Below are positions 18,348 to 26,228 of a DNA stretch of 64,000 nt, in pieces. The stretch lies in contig DATGFN010000011.1 of NCBI GenBank assembly GCA_035308965.1, forward strand, positions 62,001 through 126,000, in the 5' to 3' direction. A program made the position numbers and the translations under genes. The DNA comes from DASYXZ01 sp035308965. Lineage in GTDB: Bacteria; Acidobacteriota; Terriglobia; UBA7540. Each line of letters starts with the position of its first letter. The first letter of the stretch is position 1. The notes under the pieces were generated by a model. The model had not been told where the DNA came from. It saw only the letters and a program-made list of their open reading frames with translations, and searched no databases.

Positions 18348-19117
18348 TTGTTCCGCCTCACCGAAATCATCTCCGCCACCACGGCCACGCCGATCTCTTC
18401 CGGGGTCAGCGCGCCGATATCGATGCCTATCGGCGAGTGGACTTGCTCCAACTTTTCTGCCGGCACGCCTTCGCTCTCCAGGACCTTGCAGATTTCGATA
18501 AACTTTCGGCGGCTGCCGATCATGCCGATATAGCGCGCAGGCGTGGTGAGGGCCCAGCGCAGGCAGGCCAAATCGCCTTTGTGACCGCGAGAGACGATCG
18601 CCAGGTAGGAGAATTCATTGATTTCGAGTTTGGCGAAAATATCCTCCCACGGCCCAAAAAAGTTTTCACGCGCTTCGGGAAATCGTTCTTTGGAGGCAAA
18701 GGCTTCGCGGTCATCAATCACGACCGTATCAAAGCCCGCCAGGCTTGCCACTTTGGAAATGGCAAGCGAGACGTGTCCGCCGCCGAAAAGAAAAACGGTG
18801 GGCGCGGCCAGAATCGGTTCCACGAAAATATCGAGCGAGCCTCCGCAGATCAGGCCATTATCATATTCAGGATTACTATTCAGGTTAAAATGCAGGCGGC
18901 GTGGTTTCTCCTCGCGCATCACGTCTTGCGCCACGGCCCACACTTCCGCTTCCACGCAGCCACCGCCCACTGTGCCGACTATCGTTCCGTCGTCGCGCAC
19001 CAGAATTTTGGAGCTCTCGTAACTTGGAATCGAGCCCTGCACCTGGATGATGGTGGCCAGCGCCGCCTTGCGCCCTTCTTTTCTCAACTTGGCGATTTCC
19101 GCGTAGATATCCATCAA
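18299..19117 (-). CDS. XdhC/CoxI family protein
   Basis: 272 aa. XdhC proteins bind molybdopterin and help insert sulfurated cofactor into molybdenum hydroxylases. N-terminal XdhC_CoxI domain (GSIPSYESSKILVRDDGTIVGTVGGGCVEAEVW) and C-terminal Rossmann domain with FLFGGGHVSLAISKVASLAGF near residue 120 and YIGMIGSRRK near 200. The family-typical end is around EEIGVAVVAEMISVRR; the last ~15 residues are encoded by a heptad DNA repeat and are probably an accidental tail. Confidence 0.9.
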   Translation of the reverse strand: MMDIYAEIAKLRKEGRKAALATIIQVQGSIPSYESSKILVRDDGTIVGTVGGGCVEAEVWAVAQDVMREEKPRRLHFNLNSNPEYDNGLICGGSLDIFVEPILAAPTVFLFGGGHVSLAISKVASLAGFDTVVIDDREAFASKERFPEARENFFGPWEDIFAKLEINEFSYLAIVSRGHKGDLACLRWALTTPARYIGMIGSRRKFIEICKVLESEGVPAEKLEQVHSPIGIDIGALTPEEIGVAVVAEMISVRRNKSLETGVRRQKVEAKS

Positions 19118-19161
19118 TCCTTAGGTTAATCGCGGCCTCGCGCAATGTCAACGAAACCGGC

Positions 19162-19272
19162 GTAGTGGGTTGGTTTGACGTAGAGGCGGCTTTACGCCGC
19201 CACGTGGCGAGCCCAGAGCAGAACTTGGGGGTCCCCGCAACTCGCCGCTAGGACCTCAAACTGACCCACTAC
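19162..19272. mobile_element. Small inverted-repeat element, copy 1 (MITE-like)
   Basis: Core 19180-19268 (89 nt) is shared with 44102-44190. It contains the perfect hairpin GGCGGC-TTTAC-GCCGCC and the palindrome GGGGTCCCC. Outer ends GTAGTGGGTTGGTTTG and CAAACTGACCCACTAC pair at 14 of 16 positions. An identical 8-bp sequence AAACCGGC sits on both sides (19154-19161, 19274-19281), which could be a target duplication. It has no coding capacity. The remainder of 19118-19379 shows nothing recognisable. Confidence 0.6.
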
Positions 19273-19379
19273 CAAACCGGCGGCTGGCTACCGCACGCCA
19301 GAAAAACTGCGAAATTATGCAATGAGTTAATGAGAAAGGATAGAGCGGCAGCCAAGGAACGCGCCAATCTTTTTCTGAA

Positions 19380-20246
19380 TCAGCTTACACCGTGCAAGAA
19401 CGGAAAGCTGGCCTTCATCTTATCCATTTCCATTTCCACGAAATAGTTCTTGATTCCAGCTTTGGGGGCCGCAGCGAACAATCGCTTCCAATCCACGATG
19501 CCCTGGCCGAGTGGGACTTCCTTGGCGATTGGATCTTGCGACGACCAATCTGAAAGATGCATGGAAATGAATCGTCCGGGATACTTCTCGAAAAAGTCGG
19601 CTGCCTGGTAGCCGAGCCGGGCTTCTGCCACCTGGAATTGCATCTTGATGACCTTGGGGTCGAACTTGCCCATGATTTCATCGTAGATCAGGCGCCCGTT
19701 GAGCTTGACGAATTCGAAATCGTGATTGTGGAATCCCAGTTGGATGCCCGCCTTTTGTGTGCGCTCGCCGAGTTTGTTCATATCTTCCACCGCGTCGAAC
19801 CAGTCCTGCAAGGGAGCGCCCTCGTGAAGCGAAAAGGTGGAAACGATCATTTGTTTCAGACCCAATTCTTTGGCGAAGCCCAATCGCTCATCGAGCGAGT
19901 CCTTGAGCTCCTTAAACCCGAAATGGCAGCTATGGCACGTCAATCCCGCCGCGTGGATTCGTTTGCGCATCTCCGAGCCCTTCATGCCGGCGAGAGGCCC
20001 AAAGCCATACTTCGTGTAACCCGCGGGCGAGCACATCTCGACGGACTTGAATCCGTCGGCGGCCAACTGGCTCAGGGTGCCATCAAAATCCTTGCCAATG
20101 GCATCCCGCACTTCCCAGGTTTGGACGCCGATGGGCATCCCGAGCGGATCGGCGTGAAGCTCGGCGGCAGGCCGGGTGAGATATCCGGCGGCGGCCATGC
20201 CTATGGCGGTCTTGCCGAGAAAGCTTCGTCTTGAGAATGTTTTCAT
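19380..20246 (-). CDS. Sugar phosphate isomerase/epimerase-type TIM barrel, Tat-exported
   Basis: 288 aa from the ATG at 20246, preceded by AAAAGGAGATCCTCAA. The N-terminus MKTFSRRSFLGKTAIGMAAAGYL is a twin-arginine signal (SRRSFLG). The rest is an AP-endonuclease-2-type TIM barrel: GVQTWEVRDAIGKD, SVEMCSPAGY, LGFHNHDFEF, and a C-terminal YFVEMEMDK. Metal-dependent sugar isomerase or epimerase; substrate unknown. Tat export is common for this family in soil bacteria that process oligosaccharides. Confidence 0.87.
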   Translation of the reverse strand: MKTFSRRSFLGKTAIGMAAAGYLTRPAAELHADPLGMPIGVQTWEVRDAIGKDFDGTLSQLAADGFKSVEMCSPAGYTKYGFGPLAGMKGSEMRKRIHAAGLTCHSCHFGFKELKDSLDERLGFAKELGLKQMIVSTFSLHEGAPLQDWFDAVEDMNKLGERTQKAGIQLGFHNHDFEFVKLNGRLIYDEIMGKFDPKVIKMQFQVAEARLGYQAADFFEKYPGRFISMHLSDWSSQDPIAKEVPLGQGIVDWKRLFAAAPKAGIKNYFVEMEMDKMKASFPFLHGVS

Positions 20247-20405
20247 TTGAGGATCTCCTTTTGATTGCCTCCCGACGATGAATGCAACTATGCGAAGGCG
20301 TATTCTGCGCCGACTTGAGCGGTGATGCAATATCCGAGCACGACATGCGCGCTTGTCAGTGCCACGCGCAGTAGGATAGCATCGTAGCATCTTTCGCAGG
20401 AAATT

Positions 20406-21377
20406 ATGGTTCATGCGACTGCTGCGTGGCGTTACCGGGCTGAACATTGGCTCTCCCTCGGCTACGGGCATGTGCACCTTTTGCCCGATCATGTTCTAGG
20501 CCAGTGGTTTTGTGTGGAGCGTCAGAGCGGGCGGATGCGGTGGGACCGCCCGGTTGCAAAAGCCGACTCGGTGATCGGTGTGAGCGAAGGCGTGATTATC
20601 GCGTCGGAAATGCGAATGAGCGGGCCCGCCACATATTCCTATGGCGTGTTTGCAATATCGCTTGAGACGGGCGAACTCCTATGGACATCCCACTTCGCAG
20701 GGCGGGGCGGCCGGGCGTTCTTGAAAGCTGTGGCAAGCTGGTTTGGCATTGACTTCTCCGATTATGCCGCCGGAGTACGCGGCTCGGAATGTATCACTGC
20801 CGCTGGGCGCATTCTGGATCTCCATAGCGGAAAAGAATTGCGCCTCGAGCCTCCATCCGCGGGAGAGAAGTGGCCATCATTCTGGACATTGAAGTCGCCG
20901 GCTTGGCAGCTTTACGGCAGGCATCCGGTGGACTGCGGATCAGGCAGGATACTGCGTCATGGTTTGCCCGGTGCCCCCAAGAAAGAAGGGGTCGGGCCGG
21001 ATGGGACGTTCAATCTTTTTCTCAGCGATGAGCAGGGGCGGCCTTTGTGGTCATTTGATATCGCCACAACCGGCCACCATATGGGCGGAAACTATTTTTC
21101 ATACCGATTCAACGATGGGTTCGTTTACATGGTTGTTTCGGACCGGCCGCAGACCGTCCCTATCGATCCGCGCCAACCGCTCATAGTCAAAAGGAACCCC
21201 GTGCATTATTTCCTTTGGGCCTTGGATATTGAGACCGGGGAAATTTGCCAGAAAGTCCAAATCAGCGAAGAAGAAACCACCTGCTGCCGGATTGAAGACC
21301 TGGATGAGCGCTCGGTGCTTGTAAGCTGCGGGAAAGCCGCACTTCTATTCAACCGGATGGCGAAGCCTCAACAATAA
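20406..21377 (+). CDS. PQQ-like beta-propeller repeat protein, cytoplasmic
   Basis: 323 aa, ATG at 20406 behind AGGAAATT. Repeating blocks end in patterns such as RQSGRMRWDRPV, LETGELLWTS, DLHSGKELRLEP, DEQGRPLWSFDI, DIETGEICQKV, the WxG/GxxxW rhythm of PQQ/outer-membrane-assembly-type propellers. No signal peptide or membrane segment. Specific role not recognised; no dehydrogenase domain is present, so PQQ enzyme activity is unlikely. Confidence 0.6.
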   Translation: MVHATAAWRYRAEHWLSLGYGHVHLLPDHVLGQWFCVERQSGRMRWDRPVAKADSVIGVSEGVIIASEMRMSGPATYSYGVFAISLETGELLWTSHFAGRGGRAFLKAVASWFGIDFSDYAAGVRGSECITAAGRILDLHSGKELRLEPPSAGEKWPSFWTLKSPAWQLYGRHPVDCGSGRILRHGLPGAPKKEGVGPDGTFNLFLSDEQGRPLWSFDIATTGHHMGGNYFSYRFNDGFVYMVVSDRPQTVPIDPRQPLIVKRNPVHYFLWALDIETGEICQKVQISEEETTCCRIEDLDERSVLVSCGKAALLFNRMAKPQQ

Positions 21378-21482
21378 GTCATTCAAGTGAATATTGAGAC
21401 AGGCGTATAATCGAGTTTACAAATCATTGGGTAGGGCCGTGCAGTGCCAGCCTGAAGCGAAAATTCCTCGGAGGATTCCGAA

Positions 21483-23009
21483 ATGCAATTCTTCCGCGAT
21501 TCGATGCTCGAATTAATCATACAGACTTCCACCAACCTGCCGCCCGACGTTCGCCAGGCAATGTCCGTAGCGACCAAGCGTGAAAATCCCGCCACCCAGG
21601 CCGGACAGGCGCTCGCCATCATCGGGCAAAATATTGATATGGCCTACCACGATGAGGGAGCAATCTGCCAGGACACTGGGTTCGTGACATTTGAAATCAA
21701 AACACCAGTGGGCGTGAATCAGATGGTGATGAAGCGCGAGATTCAGGGTGCCATCGCGGAAGCCACGCGTCGCGGCAAGTTGCGCCCGAATTCTGTGGAT
21801 TCCATCACCGGGAAAAACAGCGGCAACAATCTAGGGCCCGGAACGCCCGCATTTCATTTCGAACAATGGGAGCAGCCTGACGTTGAAGTGCGGCTGCTGC
21901 TGAAAGGGGGCGGCTGTGAAAACAAGAACATTCAGTATTCAGTGCCGTGTACCCTCGACCATCTGGGCCGCGCCGACCGTGACCTCGAAGGCGTGAAGAA
22001 ATGCATTTTGCACGCGGTCTGGCAGGCGCAAGGACAAGGTTGCGGGCCGGGAGCGCTGGGCGTTTGCATCGGCAGCGACCGCGCCTCAGGCTACCATCTT
22101 GCCAAGCTCCAACTTTTTCGCTCGCTTGATGACAAGAATCCTGATCCGGTGCTGGCAAAGCTCGAACAGGAAATCATGCAGGATGCCAACAAGCTTGGGG
22201 TGGGCGCGATGGGTTTTGGCGGAAAGGAAACGTTGATTGGCTGCAAGATCACGGCGGCAAACCGCCTGCCTGCCAGTTTTTTCGTATCGGTCGCGTACGA
22301 CTGCTGGGCTTTTCGCCGGTTGGGCGTTTTGCTGGACGCGGATTCGGGAGCGATCAAGCAGTGGCTCTACCGCGATCCAAGCCGTCCTGTGGAGCGGTTG
22401 ATGCCGGAAGGCGAAGGATTCAAACTGACTGGCCATGAGATTCGCCTGGAGCCGCCCCTGACCGAGGCCACGGTACGCGCATTAAAAGTGGGCGACGTGG
22501 TGCTGATCAACGGGCCCATGGTGACCGCCCGCGACGCCGCGCATAGCTACCTGCTGCATCACGACGCCCCGTGCGATTTGAAGGGCGGCATACTTTACCA
22601 TTGCGGGCCGGTGATGATGCGCGAAGGCGACAAATGGCGCGTGGCCGCCGCCGGCCCAACCACCAGCATCCGCGAAGAACCATATGAAGCGGACATCATC
22701 AAGCGTTTCGGCATTCGCGCTGTGATGGGCAAAGGGGGGATGGGTAAGAAAACTCTGGCCGCGCTGAAAGAGTTTGGAGCCGTCTACCTGCACGCCATTG
22801 GCGGGGCGGCGCAGTTCTACGCGCGGTGCCTGAAGGCGACCGGGGTTGACCTGCTGGATGAACTTGGCGTGCCGGAAGCCATGTGGCACTTCGAGGGAAA
22901 AGACTTTGTCGCCATTGTGACTATGGACGCGCACGGCAATTCGCTGCACGAAGATGTGGCGGCGGCGACAGGCTTGGAACTTGAAAAAGTCGGGGCGGGG
23001 AAGGCGTAA
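21483..23009 (+). CDS. Class I fumarate hydratase (Fe-S dependent)
   Basis: 508 aa, alpha and beta regions fused as in FumA. Converts fumarate to malate in the TCA cycle. Three cluster cysteines are visible: AICQDTGF, KGGGCENKN and ILYHCGPVM. The beta half begins around residue 300 with DVVLINGPMVTARDAAH. Start supported by CGGAGGATTCCGAA before the ATG. A TATAAT at 21406-21411 may be its promoter -10, but no convincing -35 is seen. Confidence 0.95.
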   Translation: MQFFRDSMLELIIQTSTNLPPDVRQAMSVATKRENPATQAGQALAIIGQNIDMAYHDEGAICQDTGFVTFEIKTPVGVNQMVMKREIQGAIAEATRRGKLRPNSVDSITGKNSGNNLGPGTPAFHFEQWEQPDVEVRLLLKGGGCENKNIQYSVPCTLDHLGRADRDLEGVKKCILHAVWQAQGQGCGPGALGVCIGSDRASGYHLAKLQLFRSLDDKNPDPVLAKLEQEIMQDANKLGVGAMGFGGKETLIGCKITAANRLPASFFVSVAYDCWAFRRLGVLLDADSGAIKQWLYRDPSRPVERLMPEGEGFKLTGHEIRLEPPLTEATVRALKVGDVVLINGPMVTARDAAHSYLLHHDAPCDLKGGILYHCGPVMMREGDKWRVAAAGPTTSIREEPYEADIIKRFGIRAVMGKGGMGKKTLAALKEFGAVYLHAIGGAAQFYARCLKATGVDLLDELGVPEAMWHFEGKDFVAIVTMDAHGNSLHEDVAAATGLELEKVGAGKA

Positions 23010-23010
23010 C

Positions 23011-23052
23011 AGAGGCAGTGACAAGTGAAGAGTGACAAGTGACAAGCAGGGA
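23011..23052. repeat. Intergenic heptad repeat, single arm
   Basis: Six 7-nt units in register after the fumarase stop: AGAGGCA, GTGACAA, GTGAAGA, GTGACAA, GTGACAA, GCAGGGA. No facing arm is visible before the next gene at 23130. Confidence 0.65.
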
Positions 23053-23129
23053 AGATCTAATTACGCTTAAACAAAGTGCCGGAGCAGCGGCTGTCTTGTA
23101 CGCAACTCTTCCAGGCAGGAGTATAGGGT

Positions 23130-24158
23130 ATGAAAGCTGTTCGATTTCACGAGCACGGCGGTTTGGACGTTTTGAAATACGAAGACGCGCCTGACCCCAA
23201 GATTCAAGCCAACGAAGTCCTGGTGCAGGTAAAAACCTGCGCCTTGAACCACCTGGACCTCTGGTTGCGCATGGGCGTGCGAAGCTGGAAGCTGGGTATG
23301 CCGCACATTGTGGGCAGCGATGTGTCGGGCGTTGTGGCTGAAGTGGGCTCGCTCGTTACGCGAGTGAAGCCCGGCGACCGCGTTCTGCTTTGCCCGGGGA
23401 TCAGTTGCGGCCAGTGTGAGTTCTGTTTCAAGGGGTTGGACAGCGCCTGCCGAAGTTACACGCTCTTCGGAGTGATGGTGGACGGCGGATACGCCGAATA
23501 CGTGAAATCGCCGGAGGTCAATGTTGTTCCTATTCCTGGCGATTTAAGTTTTGATGAAGCAGCCGCCGTGCCGCTGGTTTTTATTACTGCCTGGCACATG
23601 CTCTTTACTCGCGCGCGCATTCAGCCTGGCGAAGACGTTCTGGTGGTGGGCGCGGGATCGGGCGTGGGCAGCGCTGCCATTCAAATCGCGAAGCTATTCG
23701 GCTCGCGAGTGATCACGGTTGCAGGCAATGATGCGAAGCTTGAGAAAGCCGTGGCTCTGGGTGCGGACGCGGGGATCAATCACACTAAGCAATCGATTGC
23801 GGAAGAAGTGGCGCGGCTTACGGACAAGCGCGGCGTGGATGTGATTGTGGAACACGTGGGGCAGGCGGTTTGGGACGCATGTTTTGAATCGCTGGCTACT
23901 TACGGGCGGCTCGTTACCTGCGGCACCACATCGGGCGAGGACGTGAAGCTCAACATGCGCGTCTTGTATGGGCGCCAGCGCTCCATTCTCGGTTCTTTTA
24001 TGGGAGGCAAGTTCGAACTTATGAACGCGCTTAAATTTATTGGCCAGCGAAAGCTCAAGGCCGTGATTGATTCATCCTTCCCGCTTAAGGACGCAGCCCA
24101 AGCGCAAAAAAAGATGGAGAGCCGGGACTTCTTCGGTAAGATTCTGCTGCACCCGTAG
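23130..24158 (+). CDS. Zinc-binding dehydrogenase (MDR family)
   Basis: 342 aa medium-chain dehydrogenase/reductase. Catalytic-domain GroES-like fold with HIVGSDVSGVVAEVGS, structural zinc cysteines in CPGISCGQCEFCFKGLDSAC, and a Rossmann fold with LVVGAGSGVGSAAIQIAKL near residue 170. Resembles alcohol dehydrogenase or quinone oxidoreductase types; presence of the four cysteines favours a zinc alcohol dehydrogenase. Substrate unknown. Confidence 0.9.
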   Translation: MKAVRFHEHGGLDVLKYEDAPDPKIQANEVLVQVKTCALNHLDLWLRMGVRSWKLGMPHIVGSDVSGVVAEVGSLVTRVKPGDRVLLCPGISCGQCEFCFKGLDSACRSYTLFGVMVDGGYAEYVKSPEVNVVPIPGDLSFDEAAAVPLVFITAWHMLFTRARIQPGEDVLVVGAGSGVGSAAIQIAKLFGSRVITVAGNDAKLEKAVALGADAGINHTKQSIAEEVARLTDKRGVDVIVEHVGQAVWDACFESLATYGRLVTCGTTSGEDVKLNMRVLYGRQRSILGSFMGGKFELMNALKFIGQRKLKAVIDSSFPLKDAAQAQKKMESRDFFGKILLHP

Positions 24159-24244
24159 AGGTGAGTTCACTTGGTCAGTCCTAGGCGCTCCCACATAACG
24201 AAAGATTGAACCGTAGCCCACAAAGTGGCATAATCAGAATTGAA

Positions 24245-24760
24245 ATGGGAAATTCAAATCTTCAGGTCAGCGAGTCTTCCGGCTTCGAAGGCTTGGTCTT
24301 CGCGCAATTGGACAACGCGGTAAACTGGGCGCGTAAGTCATCCCTGTGGCCCATGAGCTTTGGCCTGGCGTGTTGCGCCATTGAGATGATGTCCATGTCC
24401 GCGTCGCGTTTTGACATTGCCCGCTTCGGCGCCGAGGTCTTTCGCGGCTCGCCGCGCCAGGCGGACTTGATGATCATCGCCGGACGCGTTTCCCAAAAAA
24501 TGGCGCCGGTGATTAAGAGGCTCTACGCCCAGATGCCCGAACCCAAATGGGTGATCTCCATGGGCGCGTGCGCAACTTCCGGCGGCGTTTTCAATAATTA
24601 CGCCATCGTGCAGGGCGTCAACCAGTACATTCCCGTGGATGTCTACGTTCCAGGGTGCCCTCCCCGTCCGGAGCAATTAATCTACGCCATCATGATGCTG
24701 CAAAAGAAAATCCAGGCGCAGCGTGGGACTTTCAAACAAGCCGTATTCCACACCAAATAA
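24245..24760 (+). CDS. nuoB: NADH-quinone oxidoreductase subunit B
   Basis: 171 aa from the ATG at 24245 (an upstream TTG at 24206 is less likely). Ligands of the N2 4Fe-4S cluster are present: FGLACCAIEMM, SMGACATSGG and VPGCPPRPEQ. NuoB sits at the quinone-proximal end of complex I. No other nuo gene lies next to it: an Rrf2 regulator follows on the opposite strand and a dehydrogenase precedes, so the subunit is encoded apart from the rest of complex I. Confidence 0.93.
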   Translation: MGNSNLQVSESSGFEGLVFAQLDNAVNWARKSSLWPMSFGLACCAIEMMSMSASRFDIARFGAEVFRGSPRQADLMIIAGRVSQKMAPVIKRLYAQMPEPKWVISMGACATSGGVFNNYAIVQGVNQYIPVDVYVPGCPPRPEQLIYAIMMLQKKIQAQRGTFKQAVFHTK

Positions 24761-24787
24761 TAAATTGATTTTCGCGAATGTGGAAGA

Positions 24788-25294
24788 CTAGCGAGCGCGA
24801 TGGGGTATCTCTATAGGTAAGCGCAGCGATTGCTCATTATTAAATTGGATGAGGGGAAAAATCCACGCGGTCATTTCCTGCTCGCTGGAAAGCAGATCTT
24901 TGAGCGTCGTTTTATCGAGGACGCGATCCACCACCATTTGCACTGCATGCCACAGAGAGCGCATGGAGCAATCCACCGAGTGGGTGCAGACCTGGGCGAC
25001 GCCGGCGTGATGATCGCAAAATTCCGATTCAAATAGACGCCCGCCCAAGAGCGCCAATACATGCCCCACGTTCATTTCTTGCGCAGGACGTGAAAGCCTG
25101 TAGCCGCCGGTCTGCCCGCGGGCGCTGGTCAAGAATCCGCCCCGGCGCAACATTCGAAGAAGTTTGGCGGCGTAGGATATCGATATGCCTTCTCCCTTGC
25201 TGATCTCAGGAATGGTGAGGCTGCCGGACGGGCCTTCGCGCGCGATCCGCAACAAACAACGCAGACCGTATTCTTCCTGTGAGCTTACTTTCAT
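24788..25294 (-). CDS. Rrf2 family transcriptional regulator (second copy)
   Basis: 168 aa. Winged helix at the N-terminus (MKVSSQEEYGLRCLLRIAREGP, EISKGEGISISYAAKLLRMLRRGGFLTSARGQTGGYRLSRP) and a cluster-binding cysteine set CDHHAGVAQVCTHSVDC near residues 92-108, as in IscR/SufR-like Fe-S sensors. Lies directly after the SUF operon in the same orientation but separated from it by a hairpin repeat; may be the sensor for another Fe-S or redox regulon. Confidence 0.9.
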   Translation of the reverse strand: MKVSSQEEYGLRCLLRIAREGPSGSLTIPEISKGEGISISYAAKLLRMLRRGGFLTSARGQTGGYRLSRPAQEMNVGHVLALLGGRLFESEFCDHHAGVAQVCTHSVDCSMRSLWHAVQMVVDRVLDKTTLKDLLSSEQEMTAWIFPLIQFNNEQSLRLPIEIPHRAR

Positions 25295-25310
25295 GGGAAA
25301 ATCCGGGAAA

Positions 25311-25397
25311 GGCTAAGGGTTGAAAGTTAAGACTCGAAAGTTGAATTCGATCCCTCTCGATTTATTAACTTTCAACTCTGAACTCTCAACTTTAACT
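25311..25397. repeat. Intergenic heptad repeat pair with facing arms
   Basis: Left arm: GGCTAAG, GGTTGAA, AGTTAAG, ACTCGAA, AGTTGAA (25311-25345). Right arm: TTATTAA, CTTTCAA, CTCTGAA, CTCTCAA, CTTTAAC (25362-25396). The arms are imperfectly complementary across a 16-nt centre, giving a long A/T-rich hairpin between the DUF59 gene and the Rrf2 gene, at the end of the SUF operon. Confidence 0.7.
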
Positions 25398-25404
25398 GCT
25401 TTTC

Positions 25405-25740
25405 TCACATCAATCCCAACTGCAACAGCGCCGCTTCAGACATCTTGCTCTTGTCCCAGGGCGGGTCCCAGACCACTTGAACTTTCACGTCCTTGACCAG
25501 GGGAAGAACGCGAATTTTATCCTCCACTTCGCCAGGCAACGTTCCGGCCGCGGGACATCCGGGCGCGGTGAGCGTCATTTTGACAGATACTTCACCGCTG
25601 GGCTCGACCTGGGTGTCGTAGATCAATCCCAGATCGTAAATATTTACCGGGATCTCTGGGTCGTAGCAGGTGCGCATGGCGGCCACCACTTTTTCCTTGA
25701 GAGCCGCAACATCCAAAGGGCTTGCTCCTACTTCACTCAT
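25405..25740 (-). CDS. DUF59/MIP18 family metal-sulfur cluster assembly factor (SufT-like)
   Basis: 111 aa from the ATG at 25740, which overlaps the sufU stop (ATGA). Sequence VVAAMRTCYDPEIPVNIYDLGLIYD and VKMTLTAPGCPAAGTLPGEVEDKI are the DUF59 hallmarks, including the conserved cysteine in APGCP. Family members (SufT, PaaD, MIP18) aid Fe-S transfer to targets. The longer frame to 26115 is a shadow of sufU. Last gene of the SUF operon. Confidence 0.93.
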   Translation of the reverse strand: MSEVGASPLDVAALKEKVVAAMRTCYDPEIPVNIYDLGLIYDTQVEPSGEVSVKMTLTAPGCPAAGTLPGEVEDKIRVLPLVKDVKVQVVWDPPWDKSKMSEAALLQLGLM

Positions 25741-26228
25741 CGGATTTCTCCTGGCACTTGTTCTTCCGTCTCGGTTGAAACAACTTCCTCGCTTCCCTGA
25801 AGAGCGTTGTGCAGCGTATGCCACGCGAGGCTGGCGCATTTGACGCGGGCAGGGAATTCCGACACGCCGGAAAATACGGCCAATTTCCCCAATTGCGGCG
25901 CTTGTGGTTTCTTTCCATTGCCGCGTTCGTGTCCGGTAACCAGATCGTGAAAAGTCTGGAACAGGCTCTCGGCCTCGGCGCGTGTTTTCCCTTTTACGGC
26001 ATCGGTAAGGATGGAGGCTGACGCGGTGGAGATGGCGCACCCCGACCCCTGGAAGCTTACGTCGCCGATTTTGTCCCCATCGATTTTCAGGAAGATGGTG
26101 ACGCGATCGCCGCACAAACGGTTGAAGCCATCGGCATGATGACTGGCCTCCGGCATGGCGCGGAAATTGTGGGGCCTCTTGTTATGGTCCAGGATCACTT
26201 CCTGGTATAAACCGTGAAGGTCAGTCAT
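25737..26228 (-). CDS. sufU: SUF system scaffold SufU
   Basis: 163 aa. Three conserved zinc/cluster cysteines: RLCGDRV, GSGCAISTASAS and RVKCASLAWHTL, with the 18-21 residue insertion between the second and third regions typical of SufU rather than IscU. SufU accepts persulfide sulfur from SufS. Its ATG shares one base with the sufS stop (TAATG), showing tight coupling. Confidence 0.94.
   Translation of the reverse strand: MTDLHGLYQEVILDHNKRPHNFRAMPEASHHADGFNRLCGDRVTIFLKIDGDKIGDVSFQGSGCAISTASASILTDAVKGKTRAEAESLFQTFHDLVTGHERGNGKKPQAPQLGKLAVFSGVSEFPARVKCASLAWHTLHNALQGSEEVVSTETEEQVPGEIR

Noticed and set aside
25741..26115. N-terminal extension of the DUF59 protein
   Set aside because: The extra ~125 residues are read out of frame through sufU; the ATG at 25740 overlapping the sufU stop is the natural start.
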